DNA from: Symsagittifera roscoffensis | Lineage: Eukaryota; Xenacoelomorpha; Acoela; Convolutidae | Assembly: GCF_963678635.1 (NCBI RefSeq) | Contig: NW_026970777.1 | Location: 1-62,284 of the forward strand | DNA length: 62,284 nt | Direction: 5' to 3' | Shown here: piece by piece, positions 1 to 11,900 of the stretch | Layout: each line of letters begins with the position of its first letter | How positions within the stretch are numbered: position 1 is the stretch's first letter | The notes under the pieces: generated by a model | The model's database searches: none | Told to the model about the DNA's origin: nothing | Seen by the model: the letters and a program-made list of their open reading frames with translations, nothing else | Translations under genes and position numbers: made by a program

Positions 1-144
1 TATCCAATCTTTTTCATAAGTTCCCGAACAAGTCGAATCAAAGGAACAGAAAATGTCAGAATAATAACCACCAAATAGAACTTCTTCCGATTGGATACAC
101 TAAGAAAGGAACGTGCTTCTGCTCCTCGCGCTATTAGTACATAC
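1..144 (-). CDS. Partial exon of a membrane protein, cut by the window edge
   Basis: Read on the minus strand, a splice-acceptor-like CACTTCAG (145-150 complement) is followed by 47 open codons up to the window edge. The peptide has a basic/polar start (ARGAEARSF), then a single hydrophobic segment (FYLVVIILTFSVPLIRLV) ended by charged residues (RELMKKIG), as in a transmembrane helix with a cytoplasmic flank. There is no start or stop codon inside the window. It could be a downstream exon of the same gene as the exon at 17227-17496 or a separate gene; the style is similar but I cannot align them. No family recognised. The exon call rests on the acceptor, the open frame and amino-acid composition only. 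Confidence 0.4.
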
Positions 145-150
145 CTGAAG

Positions 151-2556
151 TGTTTTGTACCAGTTAGAAAAAAGCAGTAAGACTAGTTTAGCTTTAAAAA
201 CTGTCTTAAAAGTCAGTTTTTCTCCCTTGTTGAAGGTTTCTTTATGAAAAATTCACCGCATTTGCTATGAAAAGCCAATGTAAATTTTGTATGTAGCGGC
301 TCTCCTCATATCGTTTTTACAGGTAATTCTTAAGTTTTTTCAAAGTTTTGAAACGGATCAGATCACTGAGCAAATATTTTACCCGTACAAAAAACAAAAC
401 AACATATCAGACAAAATCAGCTACAGTTGTCCATCTGAACCAGTCAGAAAAAAAATGTTTCAATTGAAAAAAAAAATTGAATTTAAAATGGCACAAATTT
501 TCATCAAAAGTAATGCTTGTTGTCCCAGGTTGACGTCCATAGAAGAAAATTGCACATCATACAGTTTCAGGTATGAAGTCTATGGAAAAAATGCTTATCA
601 TACAGTTTTCAAGTATGAAAATTATAAAGTAATCATTTTGTCATAGAAAAAATAAAAATTTTCAAAAACCACCAAAAATGTGTCTGGGTAACTTTAAGTG
701 GATTTAAATAAGTATATCTATGATAGAGGGCATTTTGACAATCAAAAACATATTTTTAATTTCAGTCAGGAAAATGCTTATCAGAAAACTTTCATAATGA
801 AAATTGTATGATATGCACTTTTTCATAACGAAAATAAAAATTTATGGGTAAAAACTTGTTCATCTCTTTTTTTTGGCAGCAAATTTGCTGTTGTGTTAAA
901 ATATAAATTTTAAGAAAAAAAGTTGCTGGCAAATTTTGACATTTTTGTGCTTATAACGTAGTCCAGTTTCTCACCCAAAGTGTTTATTTTTGTAAACACA
1001 ATTTTTTATTCTTTTTTTCATTTTGCTTTTCACTTTTTTCTCAGTCATCATAATTTCAAACTAAAAATTATTTAGCCATATTGAAAAAGTTACTGTAAAA
1101 ATGTAAAAAATTAACTTTAACGGCTTAAGCCACAAAATGCAGTTTATCTGCGTGGTAATTGCCAGTTACACTCTGGGTTTTCTCAAGTCAAAAAATCTTT
1201 GGTTAGTGTTTCGGTTGAAACACGAAATATCGAAAGACAATTTTTTTGCATCTTCATTCATGGAAAAAATGCTTGTCATACAATTTCATAGTATGGAAAA
1301 AATGCTTGTCAGACACTTTCATAGTTTTGAAAAATGCTTATCATACAATTTCGTATATGGAAAAAATGCTTATTTTGCTAATTTCATACATACATTTTTA
1401 CTCTCTGAAATGGTATGAAAGAGAATGATAAGCATTTTTGCAAATATGAAAAATGTATGATAACCATTTTTTGTCCACCCGTGTTGACAAACATTCCAAA
1501 AAAAAAAAGATAAAGAAAAACTGCAAACAGGGAAGATTCATTTTCAGTGTAAACATTCAAAAACATAATTAACTGCGAAGCTGTTGTTTTCACTGATAAA
1601 CATTCAACGCTTACCTCTCCACTGCAAAGGATAAAAGCATGATAGCTTGAGGCCAATAGGTAAATACATCTGTTACATACCAGAGCGCTGTAGTAATTTT
1701 GGTAGTTCTTTCTAGTTGGTTTACATCATATTCGATATTTACGCTGTCTCCCCTGTTTTAGGATCGTTTTCACACTTTAAAAATAATTAGTTTTTAAATT
1801 TTTTTGGCATCCCAACTTAGCTTACATAAACTTCTGTCATTCTGGATTGCAGAAGTTTGATTTTTCGGGCAAAAAATTTAGGATCATTATTTTATTAAGC
1901 TGCAATCCAATTGGAGCTTTTGAACTTGAATATTTGAAAAACATAGAAACAAATGTGAATAACAGTAAAAAATGTGAAAAACACTGAAAAAAGTGAATAA
2001 CAGTGAAAAAGAATACAGCTCAGGCGGTTTCTTCAGTTTTTGGAAACTTGAGGCAAAAAAGCGACAGCGAAAATGAAAATTTTTGTTTAAAGTCCTATTA
2101 ACATGGATATAATGGAACTCAAACATTGAGGAGCCAAAAACGTTTTTTTGTGTGTGTGGATTTGCTTTCAGATTATCAAAAACGATTCAACCAGTTTGGG
2201 ATCATTCTTTCATTGATTTTTTGAACATGAGCTTCAAAACGAACAACCTAGAATTGTTTTATCTCTTCAAAATGCCAATTTTGTTTTCAAACAAAAAAAT
2301 AAATTAATAGGTAAATATTACTTTGCGCCGTCCAAAAATGAATTTATTTCAACCTGAGTTGTTTCAGCGAATGTCAATTCAAGTCAAAAATTTGAACAAT
2401 TTGGAAATTTTTATTGACAATAGTGAATTTAGGGGATTGGGCTTGGACGCTTGTTCTGCTCAGCTTTTAAGAACAGAACAGGTTTTAAGTAACCTATCAT
2501 GACATCAATTTTCAGCTTATCAACCGTGAAAAAAATTGTAGAAGAAGCCTTTAAAA
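151..2556. other. AT-rich non-coding DNA with short palindromic repeats
   Basis: No convincing gene. Short open frames here are low-complexity, A/T-driven and lack splice or family signals. The stretch 530-1475 holds the palindromic repeat family listed separately; 1480-2556 shows no structure that I can name. Confidence 0.6.
530..1475. repeat. Dispersed palindromic repeat family (ATGCTTATCATACAATTTC core)
   Basis: The core, and its complement GTATGATAAGCATTTTT, recurs at about 570-610, 765-825, 1260-1380 and 1415-1475 in both orientations, often as adjacent inverted copies. The same family reappears at 17930-18330. Copies are diverged by a few bases and are separated by 40-100 bp. It looks like a satellite or MITE-derived fold-back repeat rather than coding DNA, although frames rich in MEKML/KNAYHT peptides pass through it. 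Confidence 0.7.
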
Positions 2557-2564
2557 CTCATATC

Positions 2565-2989
2565 CAGGGGCGGACTTAGGGAGGGGGCGGGGGAACGCCC
2601 TCCTCCCTCAGGGATACGACCCCCTGCCGACCCAAATGATCCCCCTTTTGGTACTTTTTCAGAAATCCATTTTTCGCCAACCGACCCTAAATTTTTTTCT
2701 AAAGGCGCCTTGGGCGCCAATATATTCTAGTTTTGAGGGGGGAGCGCGCGCCAAAAAAAAAGTGTTTTTTTTTTCAAAATGTTCCAAAAAGTGCCTAAAA
2801 ACGCCTTTTTTGGAATGTTTTTTCAAGATTTTGCCTGCGGTGCAGAAAATGTTGCCAAAAAAGAGACTAAACTATGCTTAGGGAGAGCTCAAAAATCAAT
2901 TCGGTCGACCTAAAAAAAGATCGACAAAATTTTCGACTTTTTTTTGAAAATCCGCCCCCCCCCTCGAAAAAATACTAGATCCGCCCCTG
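2565..2989. mobile_element. hAT-type MITE (425 bp)
   Basis: The element starts CAGGGGCGGA at 2565 and ends TCCGCCCCTG at 2989, a perfect 10-bp terminal inverted repeat. It is flanked by an 8-bp direct repeat with one mismatch, ctcatatc (2557-2564) and cccatatc (2990-2997). CAGGGGCGGA-type ends with 8-bp target duplications are characteristic of hAT-superfamily non-autonomous elements. The interior is GC-rich at its ends and A/T-rich in the middle, with no transposase frame. The single target-site mismatch suggests an old insertion. Confidence 0.8.
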
Positions 2990-2997
2990 CCCATATC

Positions 2998-5639
2998 TAA
3001 CATTTTTGAGGGCTGAGTACGAAACAAAAAACGTAGAACTTCAGAAAACAGTGCAAAGATTTTCAATAAATTTTTTGCCTTTTTTTCTGTTTTGCAGAAT
3101 CTTAAAATTAGTTCAGTTGAAAGTTGATTGGAAAAAAGTGTGTTTTTGACAAATCATCCCATGCTGAAGAGTGAATTGAGCTAATGTACCTAAGGGTGAA
3201 GTATGAGCTTGCAGAAGTTTGAACATTTGTATGAGGAAAACTCAATGCTGTCAAACTCTACGCGCTTGTTGTCTGTTGTTTTTTGCAATTCAATTATCAT
3301 TCAATAGAAATGGAAAACAAGAAAAATAACTGTTCTCGAAACTTATGCTGAATACATCTTCCATCTATGCTAATTATTATTTAATCTTCAACTTTTGATT
3401 CAAATCCTCAGCAAAAATTAAAATATGAAAAAAACGACCCGATGAATTTTTTCGCAGATAAATTGCCACTTCGGGAAGTCAGCGATTACAGCTCTGAAAT
3501 GAAACACAAGCAATTGAAACGTAAATATGATTTAGAAAATCATCCAAAAATTTGTTCAAAACTGTATAATTACTTCAACCCCGGGTAGATCTCGCATAGA
3601 TGACTATCGCCAAGTCTTTGAAAACATTGAATTACTAAAAGGAATCAACGACTGAGTATTGCCAATTTAGCCTTGGGTAAGCTAAACGCTAATTTTAAAC
3701 GAACGAGAAACGAATAAGAACTATTGAATGTTCATTGTGTGAAAAAAACAATCTTAGAAAACGATCTGTGGCGCGAAATCAAAATTGACAAACATTGAGC
3801 TTATTTCGGGTCTAAATCAGCGCTTTCTAATGGGTACTTTAGCCAACGCTGATTCAATGATCAAAATTGTAGTTACTTCATGTACAAAAAAGCTTTTAGA
3901 TTTAATGGCTATCGATGCAAATTAAGAATTAGCGTTAAATGCAACAAAACTCCTTCATAAATAAAAATTCTCAAAGAACTGGGGTTTCAACGAGTTAAAA
4001 TTAAACTAAACTAAGCCCGAGATATAAATTGAACACTTATAAATGTAGTCTTATAAAATTATAAAAAAAAGTATGTGAAAAACCATTAGCCCTCACAGTA
4101 AACTGTCCATAATTGGTTTTTTCTACGCTCTATATCTTTTTTGCTACTGATTTTCTGTCCTAGAATATATCTTTGTTGTAAACAGCATCAGTTCAAAAAA
4201 CTTTTTTGAACATTTGTTTCAAAATGATGTTGAACATTTCCATGATTCAGTTTTAACTTGACTTTTTAGCAAAGATTAATAAAGTTTTATTCGCAAGACA
4301 CAAAATTGAAACCATTATATAGAAATCGAAATTGATAAAGAGAAATGTGATTTCTGAGAAAAGTTCATTTTTCTGCTAATTTAAGATAAACACATGCTTT
4401 ATCCAAGATTTTATTACAATTATCATTCTAGGTTTGGAGGATGTCATATTTCAAAAATTTGTGTGTTTCTTAACAAAACTAGTGGATGTAAAAATATTTC
4501 TTGAAAGCAGATTTTTGGTTACTGCTTATTTCCTTTCCTCCAACAGAAGTCTTTCTGCATAGAATTTAACATTACAATTATAAATGGAAGAATTGTAGCA
4601 ACTAACCGATCATTTCCACCTCCAAGTCAGTTTTAGAGGAAATCTGCCTGGAAACTTTAGGCTTTCCATAGTTCCACTCACCTCAAGACGATAGAAAAAA
4701 CAACCGAGAGAAATCTAGCGATGTCTATACTTGAGAGTTTTGACTTTGGACTCTTTCTCAGACTATTATTCTTAACCTAAAACCAATAACCTTTTTCTCG
4801 AAACTCACAAATGATTAAAATGAGTTCCAACATTTTTTTCCTTCAAATTCAAAACGAACTTTTTTTATTTCTGCAAAAACTTACTCAAGTAATGGGTTTT
4901 ATGTGTAAACCTTTTTTTATTTTGAAGATCGTTAACTATTTCGAAGCAAAGTTTGCTTCAAAAAAACTTCAGATGCAGATAACTGCATGTTCTTCTTTTA
5001 ACCCTAAACTTCTAATTTTGAAGTGGATAACTAGTTCAAACTTAATTTATTTTTTCCAGGAAAAGTTCCATGTCCAACGTAAATATTCAAGCTTTTATCT
5101 TCTCTCAGTCAGTTATCAAAAAAATTTTAAATTTTTTTTTGATAATAACCTACATTATACCTGCTTGCAAATGCGCTACTCCATGGTTACAATCAAAGGA
5201 CTCTAAACATTGAAGTTTTTAAAATAATAGCCAAAGCAAAAAAATCAATGATTCAAAGTATTATGAATATGCAGTTTTTTTACAGAATTTTAACAAACAC
5301 ATAGCTACTTCCTAGCTTATACTATGCTTTTTACGGCAATTAAAACACAACAAAAGAATTGTAAGCTTGCCACCATTGCAGGTTTTACTGTAAATTGAAG
5401 AGTTTTTAATCAAATTCCGTTGATAGTTTAACGAAAAATTGAACTCGATTGTTGCTAATATTTTCATTAATCAGAATCTTTGAACAAATGCAACCTTATA
5501 AAAAATGTATGCATTTTTGGATTTTTTCAGGCTCAGTAAAAATTTTTATACTAAAATGTCCTATGTTTGATTTTGTATGTATTCTTATTTTCTTTGTCGT
5601 TAGTGTGCTTGGAGACTGCTGAGTGTGCTTTCCATCACG
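2998..5639. other. Non-coding stretch
   Basis: AT-rich, without a credible coding frame; the long frame at 4811-5206 is low-complexity and has no family features. The part 4090-4520 is an inverted copy of a repeat found again near 9.1-9.5 kb. Confidence 0.5.
4090..4520 (-). repeat. Inverted copy of the 9.1-9.5 kb repeat
   Basis: The complement of this stretch matches 9070-9480 with many indels. Shared landmarks, in order, are a 'catcctcca' start, 'cttggataaa(g/a)catgtgttta', a block around 'caattttgtgtctt', and 'gaactgatg(c/t)tgtttag/tacaa'. By eye the two copies are well diverged but collinear over roughly 400 bp. No terminal repeats were found, so the nature of the unit is unknown. Confidence 0.5.
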
Positions 5640-5830
5640 ATGAAGAGTATGATTTTGACAAAAAGCTTCTTTGTGATATGAATGAATAGTTCTTCGCTGC
5701 TATATGTATGAAAACTACAATTTGGACACTTTAAAACTCCACGGGTCTTACAGTGTCAAGGCGCATCTTTACGTGTATAGTCTCTGCCATATATAAGACA
5801 AGCAATTTTTTCCATGAAGCGACGGCGTTT
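5640..5830 (-). pseudogene. Decayed C2H2 zinc-finger fragment
   Basis: Minus-strand translation starting at an ATG at 5813-5815 gives a basic lead, then GRDYTRKDA, a TGA (5756-5758), HCKTRG and KCPNCSFHTYSSEELFIH. The second part fits C-X2-C-X12-H, the first half of a C2H2 finger; the expected second histidine is not in the same frame. The first finger lacks its second cysteine (Tyr instead) and contains the stop. This pattern of one readable and one broken finger suggests a zinc-finger gene or transposon-borne finger remnant. Overlapping plus-strand frames also contain Cys/His, so the orientation call is not certain. Confidence 0.4.
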
Positions 5831-7343
5831 TACTTATTAATGTAAGAACATGAGAACATATGGGAGGTTCAAAGACCCCAAAGTTTTGAGTAGCAGATTT
5901 ACACTAATTTTCAATAGACTCAAAAAATTAACAAAAACAACACAACGATTACGTATGCTTCTTGACCAAATGTCTGTCAACGTTTGGGATTACCAGAATG
6001 GATTTCTCGTTTTTTGGTGAAATAAACATCAACCATTCAAAACCCAGCTTCATTGTTCGCGGAAATATCATAAATTTTTAAATCAATCAATCAGAATTGA
6101 GTATTGTTTGGTAACACTGTTTGTTACCACCTTTTCCTAAAATAGAACTGTTTATTAATTCTTAAAGAGCTTAATCACTTCGTGAAAAATGTCTAATAGA
6201 AAAAATTTGAATTGAATTTCCTCGAGTAACTCTACTAGAACAATAAACTCCATTTGAACTTCTGTCTGATGAAACAGACGTTGAATCTTACTCTTTTAAA
6301 ATTTATTTGACGTTTATTTTTTGTTGCCCAGAATAGAGTTCTCCGACAAGGTAATGTTCATTTAGGGAAACTCATTCAATTAAAGAGATTACTTTTGATC
6401 CACGTACAGTTTTGGCTGAATTACAACTGACTAAAAAAATTCATTCATTTTAGTAAACTTGAAGCAAATCAAAAAGTCGTACGGCAATATATCAAAGATT
6501 CTTTTCATTCCTCAACCGATATCCAAGTTTGTGAAATATCCCCAGCAATTTTTTTTATTCGTTCATTTCTTTAAGAACCTGCATGATCAAGAGACTGCAT
6601 AATCAATTTTTGAAACAGATTTCCGGAGACTTGCTTTGAAAAAATCATCAACATTGAGCTTTCCTCTCAATTTTAAATCAAAATAAAAAAAATCTCGACT
6701 ATCTACTCAAAAATCTGCAATTTCTCATTGATAGGGTACAAAAAACTCAATTAATTTGATGAAACCAAATTGTAGAAATACTACTTGTATGCTACGTTTC
6801 TTATATCGGCAATATTTCTTACTTTTAGAGCAAACAACTTTCGGCCCCTAATTTTTGCGATTACTTCTGTGTATATTTTTACTTATTTGGAAGATTTAAG
6901 TCGCTTTTTTCGGAATTGGAAAAAAAAGGTGTAAAAGCACCAAAAAAAATTTTGCTTTTCAAATAGATTAACACCACAAATGGAAAATAAATTCTGATTG
7001 GTTAAACCCACACATTTGAATCGAAGGTACCCCCCACTCTTAACCAAAATCAATTTGTTTCCAACTCAACTACCGTCAACTACATCCTCTCTCAGCTATA
7101 AACGTTTTAATTTCAACTCAACTATCGTCAACTATGTTCTCTCTCAGCACTCACTCTATCAGCCTTGCCTTTGCTCTGAATCTTTTACAACTTATTGCTT
7201 AAAATGTATTTTTTTTTTCTGAGCAAAACAGCAATCTTATGAAATCTGTAGAACTGTCGCTTGATCTAGAACAATTACAAGTGCGGGAAACATAGTCTGG
7301 AAAATTTCTGGCTCGAAAGGACATCCCAATCTAAGCCAGACAC
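5831..7343. other. Non-coding stretch
   Basis: AT-rich DNA with no recognisable gene, repeat boundary or RNA structure. The frame at 6998-7222 is compositionally ordinary and has no flanking splice signals. Confidence 0.45.
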
Positions 7344-7691
7344 ATGGTGGAAGTGATGCGCAGAGATTTCAGCGAATATAACTCAACGCAAATACCCATC
7401 AAAGAGAACCAACTTGGAGAAATCCAAATGATGGAGGAAGTGGATGAGCATGTGGGAAACAACTACGCCTAAATTCTTGACTCTAGTTTCGTGGCTCAAA
7501 CAGTCGTCGACTCCCTCTTTCTTTGGGAGGAAGCAAGAAGAGCCGAAAACCCTATTGCAAAAGATAAAGATGAGGGCTTCTCAGAAACAATGACGTCTCA
7601 AACTCCACAACAACCACTACGCTCTCGTCCAGATCTGCGTTTTATAGAGAACCTCCGTAACTCTTCTGCTGCTCGGCAGCGCTTTGAATAA
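7344..7691 (+). pseudogene. Unidentified coding remnant with one in-frame stop
   Basis: From ATG 7344 one frame runs for 42 codons to TAA (7470-7472), then continues open for 72 more codons to TAA at 7689-7691. The sequence is clearly less AT-rich than its surroundings, acidic and charged, and protein-like (for example EEVDEHVGN before the stop and FLWEEARRAENP after it). An AATAAA lies directly across and after the final stop, as at the end of a transcript or a retrocopy. I do not recognise the family. It could be a dead last exon, a retropseudogene, or a piece of a mobile element. Confidence 0.35.
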
Positions 7692-7944
7692 AATTATTTG
7701 TAATTATTGGATGTTTGATATTTATTTCATTCTGTGTAATTAATTAGTTTATTCAAAATATTTTTTATTATGAGAAGAGAGGGAGAAACTCAGGTCAAAC
7801 CCTTAAAAATTAGTGCAATAAAATTTAAGTTAGCGCTTCAAGTTTGCATACATCTTAAGAAACTTGATTAATTTTACACACTCTGAAAGAAACCACTAGA
7901 TAACTTGCAGACAAGTAAAGGTGCACTTGTAAATGTTTTTTTTT

Positions 7945-8140
7945 GCATCTTGTCAACAAATTGGTAACACTTTTCAAATTTTTTTCAAAAACTTTCATTC
8001 ACTTTTCGCATTTTGTCAAAAAAGTTAAACACTTTTGGCATTTTGTCGAAAAAAGTCTAAAACGTTAGCATTTTGAAGAGAAAAGTTTAACACTTTTCGC
8101 ATCTTGGCAAAAAACATTTTTCGCAATTGGTCGAAAAAAC
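7945..8140. repeat. Minisatellite, ~37-bp unit
   Basis: About five imperfect copies of a unit built on 'cacttttcgcattttgtc' followed by 'aaaaaagttta'. Unit length varies between about 30 and 40 bp. Confidence 0.65.
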
Positions 8141-8689
8141 TGAAAATTGTTTTGGCGACTTTATATATTTAACTGATTTTTTTTTGTTTTTTGATCAAAT
8201 TAAACATTCTCAGTCAAAACTGTGATTTTAATAGATTCAATTCAACAAAAATTCTTACTCTACAAAACCTCCATAAAAAATTAAAAGTCATAAATTGAAG
8301 AGACAGATTTTTCTTTTTTTTTTAAATCAAATTTATCGAAGTGTTGAATACATTTTGAATGAACTAAAATAATTTGAAATCTTCAGAAATTAAAATCAAA
8401 ACATACTTCAAGCTGATGATAAAATACAGCTGACAGGAAAATACTTCAATTTTTTGGGGACTCTTTTATGTTCAGTTCATTAAACCAACCTGAAAAAAAA
8501 ATTGAGTTGAACTGGATATCTATTCCAAAAGTTGAATCCAATCATAATAGATCGAGTGCGTTTTCCAACAAAATCTTAGCAGAGTTTCGTAATACATAAA
8601 GGTAGTTTTCTTATCAAAAACATTTTTTCACGCTTATTGATAAATGACCTAGAGAAGATGAAATTTTGGATAGCTTTGTTGGATATTGA

Positions 8690-11600
8690 ATTTTTTCAGG
8701 AAAAACTAACCTCAGTGTGAACCAGATATTGACTTCGAAATTAGAAATGTAGTGTTAATCGAGAACATACAGTTATCTGGATCAGAATTGTTTTTTAGTC
8801 AACCATCTTAGCACTGAGTGTTTCTGGTACAAACTTTGATTCGATATAGTAAACGATGTTTCAAATGATGCAGTTTTAAATATAAAAATCAATTTTGAGA
8901 CAAAGTTTTAGTCAAAGATTTTATTTGGAAGACGTAAGATCAGGCAAAAACCAAGAATAAAATTTGTCGACAAAAAAGTAGAAATTTGGTTTCTGTAGAA
9001 ATAACAAGGCTCATTGAGGACTAGAACTAATGAATATGTAGAACAACTTCAGATTATTAGAAACGTGTTTACATCCTCCAATTTTGATAAGATACTGATA
9101 AGTTTTTGAAATTTGACATAAGAAATTCCTCCAAATCGTTTCATATACGAACCTAAGGCCAATAATTTTGATAAAAACTTGGATAAAACATGTGTTTATG
9201 GTTCTTAGCAGAAAATTGAATAATTTTTAGGAAATTACATTTTTTAGTACACTTGGATTTGTGAATAAGGGTTTTAATTTTGTGTCTTTCAAATGAATAT
9301 CGATTAACCTTTAATAAAAAACCTAAATTAGAATCGAATTGAATCGAATCGAAATTTTAAACATCAATTCAAAAATGTTATTAAAATTCATTTGTGAACT
9401 GATGTTGTTTAGAAGATAAACACCCTCTAGCACAGAAATTTAGAAGAAACATAGGTATAGAGCCTAAACAACATAAATTTTGCACAGATGCTGAGTCCAA
9501 AGTAATGACGTGAACGTAACAGAATTCAATTTTTTGCGACTTTTCCGAAATTTTTCCGGAGTTGTTTTTTTCCGGAAATTTTTTCGATTAGACGAATCGG
9601 AAGTTTCAGTTGCGTTTCAATTAGGTTTTCAGCATAGTTTCACATAAAAAGATTACTGCTTTGAAGTTAAGATCATCTAATAAACTAATTATTCAGTCAA
9701 ATTAGAACAAAATTCATCGTGTTTCGAGCATTTTTGATAGTTTTTCAAAACTTTTTTGATAAAAAGTCCAATTTTTTGCACATCATACCATTGACTACCA
9801 TGAACCAAAAAACATATACCTTTATCGCACATTCTACATTTAATACTCACCAATTACTTGATGTGGCCGATTTTGTTGCGAAAAAAACTACAAAATACCG
9901 TTTTTCTTACCAGTCTCCCACCATTACACTGAAACCTTACCATACCGTATCTTAATACAATAGGAAACCTATTACCTATCTTAATACATAAACACATAGG
10001 AAGACTTTTTTCTAACTTAATACATAGCCAGCGACCCCAACAATCTTTTTCCTATCTTAAAACTGAGGGGGGACTGTACCCTCCACCCATGACCTCCACC
10101 CCACCTCTGCTCACTCTTCTACTATTCTACTAGTCTACTAGTATGCATCAGTAGAAAATTTTGTTCTTTTAAATTAGTTTTTTTAGATAACTTTTCGTTT
10201 TCTGAGCATCAGTTTAAACATTGATGGAAAATAATGCAAAAAAATAAGTGTGAACTAGATATTCACTTCAAATTCACTTAAATATGAACTATTGCCTTAG
10301 TAAGAACTAGATTTACACTTTAAAAACCAAAAGCTTAGTGTTAAAACAAGAACATGCAGTTATCTGGATCAAAATTTTTTTAGTAAATCTTCATAGCAAA
10401 ATGTGTTTCTGGTACAAACTTTGTTTCGTTATTGCAAAGGTTGTTTGAATTGATACACTTTCATATATATATATAGTTATAACAATTTTTGAGTAAAGTT
10501 CAAAATGGATTCAATTGAAAGACGGTAGATCAAGCAGAAACCAAGAATAACATTTTTCGACAAAAATAATTTGCTTAGTTTTATAGGTTTGGGGTAACTT
10601 TGCTTCTATTCAGATATTAACTGATAGCTTTTAGAAAATTCAACGTAAAAACCATCATATATTGGTATTTTTATGTAAATTATCAGAATTCTTTTTATCG
10701 TTTGATGAATTAACTAAAATTGTACGAAGAACTCGGAAGTCTTAAAGGCAATTTTCCTTGAAATAAACACAATTTTGAGAAAAAAAAAGTTTGGTTAATT
10801 GATACAGTTTTTCCTCTCAACCATCTATATTTTTGGTTGAAACCATTCGAAATTTTAAACACCATTCGAAAATGATCTCACCTTGAGATACGCAACAAAA
10901 TTAAATATTTATCGTTTTTCCCTTATCTAGCAAGTGTCTTGAGTTGATGTAACTAATCAAAAACTAAATTCATTGAAACTTTTCAAAAAACAACAATTAA
11001 TGAAACACAGAAATTCATACAAAAAATAAAGGTCATACTCGAGCTCAAATTGTCTTGAATATCTCAATAAGAAATCAAACAAAAAAACTTTTATATATAG
11101 TATTAACTGAAAGGTAGATTTCTTACAGGGGAATGGTGGTGTTAATTTGCACTAAAAGAACATCTGATGAAATTTTGAGTCGAAATATATGTGCTAAATA
11201 AATTTTTTTATTACAAAATACATTACTTTTTTAAAACATCAATTTTTTGAATATTTTTCATTGCTATCATCTTATAAGTATCCTAAATTATTGGTCTTAA
11301 TTACGCTCAAGCAGTACCGTGTGTTTAAGCCATTTTTTGAAGACTTGTGAGAATCATAATGTTTTCTACAGATTTCCAACGATTATAGAAATGTATTTAT
11401 TAAAAATAAGAAAAAACTGGATCAAAAATTTTATTAGTAAAAAGGTGTTTTTTGACACTAAATTAGCTTTGGATTAGAAAACGTTCTTATTTTGAACGTG
11501 AACAAAATCAAATTGAGTTAAAAAAACACTCAAATTGGGAATTGGTAGACCAAGTAGAAACCAAAAAGAAATGATATATTTGAATTTGCAAGACGATAAT

Positions 11601-11900
11601 GTTGAAATTTTTTTTGACTATTTGTGAATTTTGAGAAAATAGTTCTTGATTTTATGTTATGAATGAAACTCTAAGAAAGAATCGAACATCAAAACTCTCA
11701 AGTAGAGACATCGTAAGATTTTATCGAGTTTGGTGTCTATCGTTTGGTTATATGAGTTAAGTGAAATTATTAAAATTTTTGAGTGTTTCCTGCAAATTTT
11801 TTCAAATCTGAATTGGAGATGAAAATGATCGGTTAATTAATTCTGAGTCTGATCTGATGACTTGTACGTAACAGATTTCAATTTCTTACAATTTTTCCGA
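8690..11900 (+). repeat. Three diverged long repeat copies in tandem
   Basis: Blocks near 8.7-9.6 kb, 10.2-10.9 kb and 11.4-11.9 kb share ordered landmarks. The first two share 'gtgtttctggtacaaactttg'-like text, then a block ending 'ag(a/g)caaaaaccaagaata'. The third shares 'gtagaccaagtagaaaccaa' and then 'cgtaacag(a/att)ttcaattt' with the first. Copies have many indels and no visible ends. The minus-strand copy at 4.1-4.5 kb belongs to the same family. No coding capacity seen. The parts between the blocks (9.7-10.2 kb and 10.9-11.4 kb) hold only short 'cttaataca'-type repeats. Confidence 0.5.

Noticed and set aside
287-646. 119-codon frame near the left edge
   Set aside because: It runs through copies of the palindromic repeat, which supply its C-terminal third; the rest is A/T-rich without motifs.
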